A stretch of 47,579 bases of DNA, taken from Rubrivivax sp. Its GTDB lineage: Bacteria; Pseudomonadota; Gammaproteobacteria; Burkholderiales; Burkholderiaceae_C. The stretch covers positions 1 through 47,579 of the forward strand of contig JAEUPF010000024.1 in assembly GCA_016790425.1 (NCBI GenBank). Reading direction: 5' to 3'. The notes below the pieces were generated by a model. The model searched no databases. It saw nothing but the letters and a program-made list of their open reading frames with translations, and was not told the origin of the DNA. The position numbers and the translations under genes were made by a program. Position 1 is the first letter of the stretch. Each line of letters starts with the position of its first letter. Positions 10,494 to 19,565 of this stretch are shown here, piece by piece.

Positions 10494-11678
10494 ATGGACG
10501 ACGCCGGGGCCGCGGAATTATCGGCTTTGCTGCAGGAGCGCGTGCGCAAGGCCATCGCCGAAGCCGGCGGCTGGCTGCCGTTCGACCACTACATGGCGAT
10601 GGCGCTGTACGAGCCGGGGCTGGGGTACTACGCGCGCGGCGGCGCAGGCATCTTCGGCACGCTGCCCGGCGCCGCCGGCGCGGGCAGCGACTTCGTCACC
10701 GCGCCGGAGCTCTCGCCGCTGTTCGGCGCCGCGCTGGCGCGCCAGGTGGCCCAGGTGCTGCGGCTCGGCGGCCTGGACGAGATCGTCGAATTCGGCGCCG
10801 GCAGCGGCGCGCTGGCCGCACAGTTGCTCGACGCGATGCACGCTGCGGGCGTGCCGGTGCGCCGCTACGCGATCGTCGAACTGGCCGGCGCCTTGCGCCA
10901 GCGCCAGCGCCAGCGGCTCGCCCGCTTCGGCGCCCAGGTGCAATGGCTCGACGCCTGGCCTCGCGATCCGATCGAGGCGGTGGTCGTCGGCAACGAGGTG
11001 CTCGACGCGATGCCGGTGAAGCTGCTGCACTTCGACGGCCAAGGCTGGTTCGAGCGCGGCGTGGCCGTTGCCGCCGAGGCTCACGCCGACGCTGACGCCG
11101 GCGAAGGCGCAGCCGCGCCGGCAGCGGGCCGCGGGTTCGTGTTCGCGGATCGCCCGAGCGCGCTGCGCCCGCCGCTGGCCGAGCGGGCGTTGCCCGGTGC
11201 GGTGCTGGAGGTCCACCCGCAGGCCGAGGCGTTCGTCGCCACGCTGGCGGGCAAGCTCGCGCGCGGCGCGGCGTTCTTCATCGACTACGGCTTTCCCGAA
11301 GCCGAGTACTACCACGCGCAGCGCCACCAGGGCACGCTGATGTGCCACCGCGCGCACCGCAGCGACACCGACCCGCTGAGCGACACCGGCGGCAAGGACA
11401 TCACCGCGCACGTGGACTTCACCGCCATCGCCCTGGCCGCACAGGAGGCCGGTGCCGAGGTGGCCGGCTACACGTCGCAGGCACGCTTTCTCGTCAATTG
11501 CGGCCTGCTGGCGCTGCTTCAGGGCGCCGACGTGCGCACGGTGGCAGCGGCGCAGAAGCTCGTTGCCGAACACGAGATGGGCGAGCTCTTCAAGGTGCTC
11601 GCGTTCACGCGCGGCCTCGCGCTGCCCGCCGCCGGGCTGCTCGGCTTTCGCGAGGGCGACCGCACGCACACGCTGTAG
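10494..11678 (+). CDS. MidA/NDUFAF7-like SAM-dependent methyltransferase (DUF185)
   Basis: Class I methyltransferase of the family that includes mitochondrial NDUFAF7, which methylates an arginine of a complex I subunit; the bacterial target is unknown. Hallmarks: FDHYMAMALYEPGLGYYARG near the N-terminus, SDFVTAPELSPLFG, the SAM loop IVEFGAGSGALAAQLL, VVGNEVLDAMPV and the late FIDYGFPEAEYYHAQRHQGT. About 394 residues from 10494. ATGs at 10470 and 10482 are also in frame; 10494 was chosen because a TACAAT -10 hexamer sits just upstream and would place earlier ATGs outside the transcript. An Ala/Asp-rich insert (near 11080-11130) interrupts the middle of the fold. Confidence 0.88.
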   Translation: MDDAGAAELSALLQERVRKAIAEAGGWLPFDHYMAMALYEPGLGYYARGGAGIFGTLPGAAGAGSDFVTAPELSPLFGAALARQVAQVLRLGGLDEIVEFGAGSGALAAQLLDAMHAAGVPVRRYAIVELAGALRQRQRQRLARFGAQVQWLDAWPRDPIEAVVVGNEVLDAMPVKLLHFDGQGWFERGVAVAAEAHADADAGEGAAAPAAGRGFVFADRPSALRPPLAERALPGAVLEVHPQAEAFVATLAGKLARGAAFFIDYGFPEAEYYHAQRHQGTLMCHRAHRSDTDPLSDTGGKDITAHVDFTAIALAAQEAGAEVAGYTSQARFLVNCGLLALLQGADVRTVAAAQKLVAEHEMGELFKVLAFTRGLALPAAGLLGFREGDRTHTL

Positions 11679-11750
11679 GCTGTCGGCGCGCCACGGTCGG
11701 CCCCGCACGGCCTGCGGACGCACCTCACGCACTCTGCCTTCGAACCGTCC

Positions 11751-11942
11751 ATGCGCTGGCTGCTCGTCTTCCTGCTCGCCTGCCTGCTGTTCAACGTGCT
11801 CCAGGGCTGGCTCGCCAAGATCGGGCTCGGGCGGCTGCCGGGGGACTTCCGCTTCCGCGCCGGCGGCCGCGAGTGGTTCGTGCCGCTGGCCAGCTCGATC
11901 GTGCTGACGGTGCTGGCCTCCCTGATCGGCCTGCTGATCTAG
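11751..11942 (+). CDS. DUF2905 small membrane protein
   Basis: 63-residue protein with two hydrophobic helices (LLVFLLACLLFNVLQGWLA and SIVLTVLASLIGLLI) flanking the DUF2905 centre GRLPGDFRFRAGGREWFVPL. The function of the family is unknown. It lies 72 bases after the methyltransferase and could share its transcript. The whole protein fits the family length. Confidence 0.88.
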   Translation: MRWLLVFLLACLLFNVLQGWLAKIGLGRLPGDFRFRAGGREWFVPLASSIVLTVLASLIGLLI

Positions 11943-11978
11943 GGCCGAGCCGGAAGAATCACCGCACGCCGAGCCGCG

Positions 11979-11994
11979 CCCCGCAGAAACGGGG
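11979..11994 (+). terminator. Weak hairpin after DUF2905 gene
   Basis: CCCCG, a 6-base loop and CGGGG form a 5-bp stem 36 bases past the stop. There is no T-run, so a terminator role is only possible. The rest of the 176-base gap up to 12118 shows no clear gene; a TAAGAT near 12027 could be a -10 element for the next gene. Confidence 0.25.
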
Positions 11995-12118
11995 TCCAAG
12001 GGCCTCACCGGCAAGCGAGGTGCCGCGTAAGATGAGGGTCACACGCGCCGCGGTCTGCCAGGACCGGCATGGCGCAAGAGGGCGAAGGACGAAGCGGCCA
12101 AGCTGCAAGAAGCGCTGA

Positions 12119-13285
12119 ATGGGTGCGAACGAAGCCATGGGACCTGCCGCCGGCGCAGCGCCGAGCCCCGCGCCACCGGGGCGGCGCTGGTTTCTCGAAG
12201 GCGTGGCGGCCGACGGCTCGCACACCGTGCACGAGATCGCCGTGCTGCCCTACCGCATCGGCCGCGACGCGGGCAACGAGCTCGCCTTGCAGGCGCCGGG
12301 CATGTCGCGCCAGCACGCGGTGCTCACCGCCGGCGACGACGGCCGCCTGCTGCTCACCGACCTCGGCAGCACCAACGGCTCCTACGTCAACCGGGTGCGC
12401 CTGGCGGCGGCGCGCGTGCTCGAAGAGAACGACGTCGTGCACTTCGGCAACGCCGAGTTCCGCCTCGGCCTGCTCGGCGAGACGACCGGCCTCACCACCA
12501 GCGGTGGCGACCGCACGATGATCGCGCCGGCCGGCGCGGTGTTGTCGGGCCACTTCGTGCCGCACGAGAAGCAGCTGCGCGAACTGCTCAGCGGCACGGG
12601 GCTCGGCGGCGCGGTGCAGCCGATCGTGCGCGCGCGCGGCGGCGAGCTCTTCGCGCTGGAGCTGCTGGGCCGCAGCTCGCACCCCGAACTGCCGGCCTCG
12701 CCGGTGCACCTGTTCGCGCTGGCCGCGCGCATGGGCCGTGAAGCAGAGCTTTCCACGGCCTTCCGCGAGCACGGCGTGCGCACGGTGGCCAGGCTCGCGC
12801 CCGGCTCGACGCTGTTCGTCAACACGCACCCGCAGGAGACGTTCGATCCGGCCTTCCTCGAAGCGCTGTCGAAACTGCCGCACGAGGGCCTCGACGTCGA
12901 CCTCGTGATCGAGGTGCACGAGACGGCGGTGATGGAAGTCGAGCGCATGCGCGAACTCGCCGCGCGGCTGGCGGAGCTGAAGATCCGCTTCGCCTACGAC
13001 GACTTCGGCGCCGGCCAGGCGCGCCTGAACGAGCTGGCCGAGGTGCCGGCGCATTTCGTCAAGTTCGACTTCGGCCTCGTGCATGGCCTCAACGAAGCGA
13101 GCGTGGCCAAGCAGAAGCTGGTGGCCGACCTGGTGCGCATGGTCAAGGAACTCGGCTCGATGGCGCTGGCCGAAGGCGTGGAGACCGAAGCCGAAGCCGA
13201 GGTGTGCCGGCAGATGGGCTTCGACCTGCTGCAGGGCTACCTCACCGGCCGGCCGCAGCCGCTGGACAGCCTGAAGACGAAGTAG
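12119..13285 (+). CDS. FHA-EAL domain protein
   Basis: Two-domain signalling protein, 388 residues. The N-terminal FHA domain (about 25-120) has the phosphothreonine-binding signatures GRD (48-50), SRQH (63-66) and STNGSYVN (84-91). The C-terminal EAL domain (about 150-385) keeps the Glu of its signature but reads ELLGR (181-185) instead of EALxR; later motifs NTHPQE, IEVHE, YDDFGAG, VKFDF and AEGVETEAEA are largely kept. It could be a cyclic-di-GMP phosphodiesterase controlled by Ser/Thr phosphorylation, or a binding-only EAL. No signal peptide or membrane helix is seen. It may be monocistronic. Confidence 0.88.
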   Translation: MGANEAMGPAAGAAPSPAPPGRRWFLEGVAADGSHTVHEIAVLPYRIGRDAGNELALQAPGMSRQHAVLTAGDDGRLLLTDLGSTNGSYVNRVRLAAARVLEENDVVHFGNAEFRLGLLGETTGLTTSGGDRTMIAPAGAVLSGHFVPHEKQLRELLSGTGLGGAVQPIVRARGGELFALELLGRSSHPELPASPVHLFALAARMGREAELSTAFREHGVRTVARLAPGSTLFVNTHPQETFDPAFLEALSKLPHEGLDVDLVIEVHETAVMEVERMRELAARLAELKIRFAYDDFGAGQARLNELAEVPAHFVKFDFGLVHGLNEASVAKQKLVADLVRMVKELGSMALAEGVETEAEAEVCRQMGFDLLQGYLTGRPQPLDSLKTK

Positions 13286-13337
13286 CGCGCGGCGCGGCGC
13301 CGCCGCGGCCCGGCGTGGCGCTGCCTCGGGCCCGACT

Positions 13338-13718
13338 TCAGATCTCCATCCGCCAGCCGTGGCTGCAGCCGCGGCAGCGCACCGTGACTCGTTCGCCGGT
13401 CGCGTCCGACTGCAGGAGGTCGAGCCGCCCGTAGGCCTTGCACTGCGGGCACTCGGCCTGGTGGGCCGCCAGCTCGGCCCGCTGCAAGAGCTGCAGGTAG
13501 CGCCTGAGCGCCCACACGCCGGCCGCCGCGCACAGCACGGTGGTGCCGATGGCTTCGACACGCTCCGACCAGCCGAGCGTGCCGCGCATCGATTCGAGCG
13601 CCGCGAACACGCCGACCAGGCACAGGAACGTGAACACCAGATGCGCGTGGCTCTTCAGCAACTGGCGCTCGTACCACTTGCGAAAGCCATGGCGGCGGAT
13701 GCCTTCGGCCAGGGTCAT
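13338..13718 (-). CDS. Small membrane protein with C-terminal zinc-ribbon-like motif
   Basis: Unrecognised 126-residue protein. Two hydrophobic segments (about 25-44 and 55-75) form a membrane hairpin, followed by an amphipathic stretch and a C-terminal cysteine knuckle C90-x2-C93 and C115-x2-C118 that resembles a zinc ribbon. The ATG at 13718 overlaps the cca stop (ATGA, 13715-13718), so it is translated from the cca message. No function can be assigned; a role in membrane-linked RNA or metal biology would be guesswork. Confidence 0.75.
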   Translation of the reverse strand: MTLAEGIRRHGFRKWYERQLLKSHAHLVFTFLCLVGVFAALESMRGTLGWSERVEAIGTTVLCAAAGVWALRRYLQLLQRAELAAHQAECPQCKAYGRLDLLQSDATGERVTVRCRGCSHGWRMEI

Positions 13719-14878
13719 CGCGCGGCCTCGTTCGGCGCCACTGCGCCAGGGCCGCGGTCGAGCGCAGCTTCGAGGGCGGCCAGGCGCACCGTCTGCACGG
13801 CACGGCCGACCGCTTCGCCGCGCGCGCCGGCGGCGATGGCCTGCCCGGCGGCGCCGGCGGTGTCGGTGGCGCGCACGGCCGCCAGGCACCCGGCCAGGCG
13901 CGTTGCCTTGGCGCTCGGCACGGTGCGACCGTTGGCGAAGTCGCAGGCGCCAAGGAGCGCCTCGAAGCGCTGCGGCCGGCGCAGCGCATCGGCACGCCCG
14001 AAGAGAGCCAGGACCTGCGCGGCATGCTCCCGCCGCGGCAACGCCGGCAGCTGCGCCACGCAGGCGGCCTCGCGCGCGAAGAGCTCGGCCAGCTCGCGCA
14101 CCTCGGCGGGCACGCGCAACCTTGCCGCAGCGCGCGCCGCGGCGGCCGCGTCGGGCCAGCCCAGCAGCGCGAAGCGCACGGCCAGCGACGCTGGTGCCCC
14201 GGCCTCGGCCGCAGCCGCGCGATCGAGCCTCGCCAGCGCCGCCTCGTCGAGCGCCGGCTCGGGCAGGAGCCGCGCCAGCGCGCCGCATTCGCGCAGCACG
14301 CCGAACATGCGGCTCGGCCTGGCGGCCATCAGCCCGCGGGCCAGTTCGGCCCACACGCGTTCGGGCACCAGCGCGTCCACCTCGCCTTGCGTGACCAGCC
14401 GCGCCAGCAGCGCGCGCGTTTCCGCGGCAACGCTGAAGTGCGGCCAGCGCGCGGCGAAGCGGGCCAGCCGCAGCAGGCGCACCGGGTCCTCGGCGAACGC
14501 CGGCGAAACATGGCGAAGCACGCCGGCCTCGAGGTCGCGCCGGCCGCCGAAAGGGTCGACCAGCGCGCCGTCGGGCGCCTGGGCCATCGCGTTGATCGTC
14601 AGGTCGCGCCGGGCCAGGTCCTGCTCCAGGGTCACGTCCGGCGCGGCGTGGAAAGCGAAGCCGTGATAGCCGCGGCCGCTCTTGCGCTCGGTGCGCGCCA
14701 GCGCCACTTCCTCGCCGGTGACCGGATGCAGGAAGACCGGGAAGTCCTTGCCCACCGGCTTGTAGCCCAGCGCCAGCATCTCGGCCGGCGTGGCGCCCAC
14801 GGCCACCCAGTCGCGGTCGTTGACCGGCTCGCCGAGCAGCCGGTCGCGCACCGCGCCGCCGACGACGAACAGTTGCAT
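13715..14878 (-). CDS. cca: CCA tRNA nucleotidyltransferase lacking the HD motif
   Basis: Adds or repairs the 3'-CCA end of tRNA. 387 residues from the ATG at 14878 ([16 protein letters not shown]); ATGs at 14887 and 14890 are in frame too. Class II features: [10 protein letters not shown], metal-binding D21 and D23 (DRDW), [10 protein letters not shown] (90-99), and the neck/body region to about 215. Bacterial multifunctional Cca proteins such as that of E. coli then carry an HD phosphohydrolase domain with an HDLGKG motif. Here the matching place reads [10 protein letters not shown] (232-241), runs straight into [15 protein letters not shown], and the metal-binding His/Asp residues are missing. 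The nucleotidyltransferase should work; phosphatase activity is not expected. Ends in the small membrane gene (4-base overlap). Confidence 0.92.
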   Translation of the reverse strand: MQLFVVGGAVRDRLLGEPVNDRDWVAVGATPAEMLALGYKPVGKDFPVFLHPVTGEEVALARTERKSGRGYHGFAFHAAPDVTLEQDLARRDLTINAMAQAPDGALVDPFGGRRDLEAGVLRHVSPAFAEDPVRLLRLARFAARWPHFSVAAETRALLARLVTQGEVDALVPERVWAELARGLMAARPSRMFGVLRECGALARLLPEPALDEAALARLDRAAAAEAGAPASLAVRFALLGWPDAAAAARAAARLRVPAEVRELAELFAREAACVAQLPALPRREHAAQVLALFGRADALRRPQRFEALLGACDFANGRTVPSAKATRLAGCLAAVRATDTAGAAGQAIAAGARGEAVGRAVQTVRLAALEAALDRGPGAVAPNEAAR

Positions 14879-14979
14879 GGTCGCCATCATGCACCGCGCG
14901 CGCGCGGGCGGCGCAGCGCGGGCGCACAAGGCCGTGCGAGGAGCGGGACCGGCGCGCGGCGTGCGGCGCCGCGCCCGCT

Positions 14980-15675
14980 TCAGCGCGCCGGCGGCGCCTT
15001 GCGGTAAGGCTCGTCTTCGGGGACGAACTCGTGCTCGGCCAGCGCGCCGGCGATCCACGCCGCCGGCCCCGGCGCCGCCAGCAGCCGCTCGGCGTAGGCG
15101 GCCGATGCCGGCGACAGCGGCAGCGCGTAGGTGCGCACGCGCAGCGCCACCGGCGCGAAGTAGGCGTCGGCGGCACCGAAGGCGCCGAAGAGGAATGGGC
15201 CGCCGACGTTGGCAGCCTCGGCCAGGGCGTCGCTCCACATCTGGTCGATGCGCTCGATGTCGCGCCGCACCAGCGGCTGTTCGGCGAGCGCGCGCTGGCC
15301 CGCCTCGGGCAGCGAGGCTTCGACATTCATCGGGCAGTGCTGGCGCAACGCGGCGAAGCCCGAGTGCATCTCGGCGCACAGCGAGCGCGCGCGCGTGCGC
15401 GCCGGCAGTGCGCGCGGCCACACGCCCTTGTCCGGGAAGCGCTCGTGCAGGTACTCGGCGATGGCCAGGCTGTCCCACACCGTCAGCGCGCCGTCGATCA
15501 GCACCGGCACGCGCGCCGCCGGGCTGATCTTCAGCATCGCCTCGCGAAAGCCGCCGCCCATGCCGAGCAGGAAGCTCAGCTGCTTCTCCTCGAAGGGGAT
15601 GCCGAGGCCGCGCATCAGCGCCCACGGCCGCATCGACCACGAGGAGTAGTTCTTGTTGCCGATCACGAGCTGCAT
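14980..15675 (-). CDS. Glutathione S-transferase family protein
   Basis: Cytosolic GST-fold protein of 231 residues. The thioredoxin-like N-terminal domain starts [17 protein letters not shown], with a serine-rich catalytic loop, and has the cis-proline/glutathione-binding segment [23 protein letters not shown]. The all-helical C-terminal domain follows from about residue 90. Substrate is not predictable; the NYSSWS type is common in Proteobacteria. It lies 101 bases upstream of cca on the same strand. Confidence 0.9.
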   Translation of the reverse strand: MQLVIGNKNYSSWSMRPWALMRGLGIPFEEKQLSFLLGMGGGFREAMLKISPAARVPVLIDGALTVWDSLAIAEYLHERFPDKGVWPRALPARTRARSLCAEMHSGFAALRQHCPMNVEASLPEAGQRALAEQPLVRRDIERIDQMWSDALAEAANVGGPFLFGAFGAADAYFAPVALRVRTYALPLSPASAAYAERLLAAPGPAAWIAGALAEHEFVPEDEPYRKAPPAR

Positions 15676-15842
15676 GGCGGTGTGCCTTCCTGTCGTCGAC
15701 GTGGGCCCGGCGGCCCCAGGCGCGCGCAGCGCCCGGGGCGAAAGGCGCGCATGCTACGGCGCAGCGCGCGCCGCGTGCATCACGAGGTTGCATCGGCGCG
15801 ATGCGCCGGCCGCATGGGCGGCCGTGCCGAGGCGGTGGTTGC

Positions 15843-15869
15843 CGACCGCTGCGACCGCTGCGACCGCTG
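15843..15869. repeat. 9-bp tandem repeat
   Basis: Three exact copies of CGACCGCTG (15843-15851, 15852-15860, 15861-15869), followed by an imperfect GGC/TGC run to about 15900. It lies in the 236-base gap between the GST start and the NDUFA9-like stop; nothing else is apparent in that gap except promoter space for the GST gene. Confidence 0.7.
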
Positions 15870-15911
15870 CGGCGGCGGCTGCGGCTGCTGCGGCCGCGGC
15901 TTGCCTGGCCT

Positions 15912-16859
15912 CTACTGCCGGTGCGCCGCGCGCCAGCCGTCCAGCCGCGCCTCGTTCTGGCCTGCCGCCAGGTAGCTCGGCGCCACCGCGGCCATCGACG
16001 CGGGCTTGATCCCGAGGTCGGCCAGCGTCGGCAGCCGCCCGCCGGGGACGCTGGGCACCTTCAGCGAGTCGAGGTTGTCGAGCGTCATCAGCTTCGGGCC
16101 GGGCACGAGGCCGAGGAAGAACGCCTGCATCCGCGCGGCCCAATCGGGCAAGGCGATCTGGCGCCGTTCGTGGCCCGACAGGCGGCCCGCGAGGCGTGCC
16201 ACTTCCGCCAGCGACATCACCTGCGGCCCGGCCACCTCCACCGTGCGCCCGGCCCAGGAAGGATCGGCCAGCACCGCCAGCACCGCGGCGGCGACATCCC
16301 CCACCCACACCGGCTGCACGTGCACGTGGCTGGCGGCCAGCGGCAACACCGGCGCCACGGCCTGCAGGCGGGCGAAGAGGTTGAGCAGGCGGTCGCCGGC
16401 ACCGAAGATCAGCGAAGGGCGCAGGATCGTGTAGGCCACGCCGCCGGCCTTCACCGCTTCTTCGCCGGCGGCCTTGCTGCGCAGGTAGTGCGAAGGCGCG
16501 TACGCCGCGGCGCCGAGCGCGCTGAGGTGCACGAGGCGCGAGACGCCGGCGGCGTGCATCGCGCGCGTCAGGGTCTGGGGCAGCTTGTGGTGCGCGACGT
16601 CGAACTCGGCCGCGCTGCCGTGCAGGATGCCCACGAGGTTGACGACGGCGTCGCAGCCGCGCGCCAGGCGGGTCAGCGCCACCGCGTCGTGCACGTCGGC
16701 CTGCACGATCTCGATGCTGGGCAGCACGCGCATGTCGCCGGCGTGGACGAGGCGCCGCGTCGGCACCACCAGCTGCACGCCGGGGTAGCGGCGCGTCAGT
16801 TGCTCGCACACCGAGTGGCCGACGAAGCCGCTGCCACCGAGGACGACGATCTTCTTCAT
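15912..16859 (-). CDS. NDUFA9-like NAD(P)-binding protein (extended SDR)
   Basis: Rossmann-fold protein of the atypical extended SDR group, related to the mitochondrial complex I accessory subunit NDUFA9. 315 residues from the ATG at 16859 ([14 protein letters not shown]); an ATG two codons upstream (16865) is equally possible. The dinucleotide motif GGSGFVG is at 8-14; later parts include [25 protein letters not shown] and [15 protein letters not shown]. The usual SDR YxxxK is present as YLRSK. Its bacterial role is uncertain, perhaps quinone or complex I related. It lies 147 bases downstream of slt on the same strand. Confidence 0.87.
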   Translation of the reverse strand: MKKIVVLGGSGFVGHSVCEQLTRRYPGVQLVVPTRRLVHAGDMRVLPSIEIVQADVHDAVALTRLARGCDAVVNLVGILHGSAAEFDVAHHKLPQTLTRAMHAAGVSRLVHLSALGAAAYAPSHYLRSKAAGEEAVKAGGVAYTILRPSLIFGAGDRLLNLFARLQAVAPVLPLAASHVHVQPVWVGDVAAAVLAVLADPSWAGRTVEVAGPQVMSLAEVARLAGRLSGHERRQIALPDWAARMQAFFLGLVPGPKLMTLDNLDSLKVPSVPGGRLPTLADLGIKPASMAAVAPSYLAAGQNEARLDGWRAAHRQ

Positions 16860-17006
16860 CTGCATCTGCCTGCCTGTCTGCCTTGCGCCTGTCCGATTGT
16901 GCGTGCCCGCCCGCCTGCCCGGCACACGGTCCCCGCGGGCCCGTGGCAGGCAGAGTTTAGGCGGGCCGCGCGAGCGGCCGGCCGCGCCCGCGCGCCATGT
17001 GTCTCG

Positions 17007-19469
17007 CTAGGGCAGGTCGCGGTTCTCGGCCGGCGCAGCCGGGTCGCGCGGGCCGATGGGGCCGCCCAGCCGCGCCCGCAGGCTGACGGGGCCTACCAGG
17101 GCGGCCGCGGCGCTGTTGCCGCCGCCCGGGGCCACGCCTGCGGCGGGCGCACCGGCCGCGGAGGCAGCCGCGGAGGCGGCCGCGGAAGCAGCCACGGAAG
17201 CGGCCTCGGCAGCAGGTGCGGCCGACGCCGCTGCGCTCGCAGCGCTCGGCACAGCCGAAGCCGCAGCAGCCGAGGCAGCCGCGCCCGGCGCGCCGCCCAG
17301 ACCGAGGCTGCGCAGCCGCAGCGAGTAGATCACTGCGTTGGACAGCACCTTCTTGACGTAGTCGCGCGTCTCGTTGAACGGGATGCCTTCCACCCACGCC
17401 GCCGGCTCGACCAGGGCGCCTTCGCGCCAGCGGCGCGGCCGCGCCGGGCCGGCGTTGTAGGCCGCCGCACCCATCGCCTGCGCGCCGCCGAACTCCTCGG
17501 TGACGAGCTTCAGGTACGTCGTGCCCAGGAGCAGGTTGATGTCGCGCTCGTTGACCAGCTCGGGCCTCCACTCGGCCAGGCCGGCGCGGCGGGCGGTCCA
17601 CCGCGCGGTCGCCGGCATCAGCTGCATCAGCCCCGAGGCACCGACGCCCGAGCGCGCATCGAGGACGAAGCGCGACTCCTGCCGAATGAGGCCATAGACG
17701 TACGAGGGGTCGACGCCGCTTTCGGCAGCGCGCGCCAGCACCGCTTCACGGAACGGCAGCGGGTAGCGCTGCGTGATGTCGGCCACGTCGCGCGTGCGCT
17801 CGCTGGTGTTGATGCAGCGGTCCCAGATCTCGCGTTCGCAGGCCAGCGCCGCGGCCGCCAGCAGCTCGCGGTCGTTCATGCCGCGCAGCGAGTAGTTCCA
17901 CTCGCGCACGCCCTCGGCGCGCAAGCCCAGCGCCAGCAGCCGCTGCGCGCGCGCCAGGCCGGGATGCCGGCGCAGCGGCTCGCGTTCGCCTTCCACCAGT
18001 GGCACCGGCGGCGCCGGCAGCTGGACCCGGCGGCCGAGATCCTCCAGCGCGAGCTGGGGATAGAAGCCCAGCGGCGCGGCGATCGACTCCAGCGTCATGC
18101 GCGCCAGCGCCCGCGCGCTGTCGCCTTCGGGCCCGGCCGCGGCACCGCCGCGGATGGCGCGGGCGCGCCAGTACACCCAGGCGGCGTCGCGCTGCTCGGC
18201 GGCGCTCATTTCCTCGATGGCGCGCAGCACCAGCGCCCAGCGTGCCTTGTCCGGCGTGCCGTTGCCGCCGCGCAGCGCGGCGCGCGCCGTCCAGGCAAGC
18301 ACCTCGTCGCTGAAGGCCGCCTCGTGCGGGCGGCGCGGCGGCAGCGGCACGGCCGCCGCGCCGGTGGGATCGATGTCCGATGTGGTGGCCGAGGAAGGCC
18401 GGCCGCGGGCCACCGCCTTGTCCCAGGCGGCGAAGGCGCGCTTGGCGAACTCGGCCGCCTTGGCGTGCTGCTTCAGCGCTGCCTGCCGCGCCACGCCGCC
18501 CCAGGCGCGGGCCAGTTCGAGCGCAGCGAGCCGCGTGCCCTCGTGCTGCTCGATCTGTGTCGCGGCAGCGTCGGGGTCGGCGGCGGCCAGCCGCCACAGC
18601 GCGACGACGGCCAGCGCCTGCGCCGACGACGAGGCAGCGCGGCCGCCACGGCGCAGGTCGGCCAACAGCTTGGCCGGGTCCTTGAAGGCCGCGTCGACGC
18701 CGGCGGCGGCGCTGGCATCGATCAGCGCGGCGCGTTCGCGCGCCATGCGCGGCCGGTTCGCCTCGACCGCGGCGCGCACGCCCAGCCACAGCTCGGCGGC
18801 GGTGAAGGCGTGCTCGCCGGCCAGCGTGGCGGCCAGCAGCTGGCAACCGTCGTCGCTGTCGCGCTGCGCCAGCCAGGCCGTCAGTTCGGCCGTGTGCAGT
18901 TCGCGCCGCGAAGGGTGCAGCGGCTCGCGCGGCGGCTGCTGCGGCTGCAGCGCCTGCACCGCGCGCTGCTCCTGCGCGCGCGCCAGGTGCGCCGCGAGCA
19001 ACGCGTAGCAGGTGACCTCGCGGTCGTCGTTCATGCGAAAGCGCGTGAACTCGCTGCGCAGGTTCGCCCAGTCGCGTCGGCGGCCCAGTTCCAGCAGCCA
19101 GTCGTTGCGCAGCCGGTCCTCGACGTAGCTGCCGCGCCAGCGCTCGGCGAAGGCGTCGAAGTCGCCCTGCTGGGCTTCGGCCAGGCGGTTGTTCAGCTCC
19201 CAGTACTCGACCCACGAAGCCAGCGGATGGCCTTGCGCCGCCGCGGCCTGGCGCAGCGCGAGCAGCGCCGCCTTGTCCTTGAGGCGGAAGGCCTCGCGGG
19301 CCTGCACCGCGATGTCGTCGGCGAAGGCGTTGCCGGGCACCGCACCGTTGCCCTGCGCGCGAACGAGGCGCGGCGGCGCGGCCACGGCGGCGGCCACCAG
19401 CAACAGGCCGAGGGCGGCGACGATGCGGCGCTTCACGCTGTCCACTGTAGGCAAGGCGTTGGTCGGCAT
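17007..19469 (-). CDS. slt: Soluble lytic murein transglycosylase (Slt family)
   Basis: Periplasmic enzyme that cleaves peptidoglycan to 1,6-anhydro products. 820 residues from the ATG at 19469; an ATG 9 codons upstream (19496) is possible. A signal peptide (VKRRIVAALGLLLVAAAVAA) is followed by a long helical superhelix (U/L domains) and a C-terminal catalytic domain. The catalytic Glu is E598 in GLIRQESRF, followed by GASGLMQLMPATA and AAYNAGPARPRRW. After the domain there is an unusual Ala/Ser-rich tail of about 75 residues built from AAS/AASAAA repeats (DNA about 17100-17310). A LysR gene lies 96 bases upstream on the same strand. Confidence 0.93.
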   Translation of the reverse strand: MPTNALPTVDSVKRRIVAALGLLLVAAAVAAPPRLVRAQGNGAVPGNAFADDIAVQAREAFRLKDKAALLALRQAAAAQGHPLASWVEYWELNNRLAEAQQGDFDAFAERWRGSYVEDRLRNDWLLELGRRRDWANLRSEFTRFRMNDDREVTCYALLAAHLARAQEQRAVQALQPQQPPREPLHPSRRELHTAELTAWLAQRDSDDGCQLLAATLAGEHAFTAAELWLGVRAAVEANRPRMARERAALIDASAAAGVDAAFKDPAKLLADLRRGGRAASSSAQALAVVALWRLAAADPDAAATQIEQHEGTRLAALELARAWGGVARQAALKQHAKAAEFAKRAFAAWDKAVARGRPSSATTSDIDPTGAAAVPLPPRRPHEAAFSDEVLAWTARAALRGGNGTPDKARWALVLRAIEEMSAAEQRDAAWVYWRARAIRGGAAAGPEGDSARALARMTLESIAAPLGFYPQLALEDLGRRVQLPAPPVPLVEGEREPLRRHPGLARAQRLLALGLRAEGVREWNYSLRGMNDRELLAAAALACEREIWDRCINTSERTRDVADITQRYPLPFREAVLARAAESGVDPSYVYGLIRQESRFVLDARSGVGASGLMQLMPATARWTARRAGLAEWRPELVNERDINLLLGTTYLKLVTEEFGGAQAMGAAAYNAGPARPRRWREGALVEPAAWVEGIPFNETRDYVKKVLSNAVIYSLRLRSLGLGGAPGAAASAAAASAVPSAASAAASAAPAAEAASVAASAAASAAASAAGAPAAGVAPGGGNSAAAALVGPVSLRARLGGPIGPRDPAAPAENRDLP

Positions 19470-19565
19470 GGCGGCGAAATCAGCGGCGAACGGCATTCAG
19501 TTGAGGGAGTTGTCCCGACGCCTGCGCACGTTGGGCGTCATGCCGCGGCGGCGCCGGTGGCGGCG

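Noticed and set aside
11943-12118. Riboswitch before the FHA-EAL gene
   Set aside because: Only a short 5-bp hairpin is visible. The conserved core of a cyclic-di-GMP riboswitch is not present.
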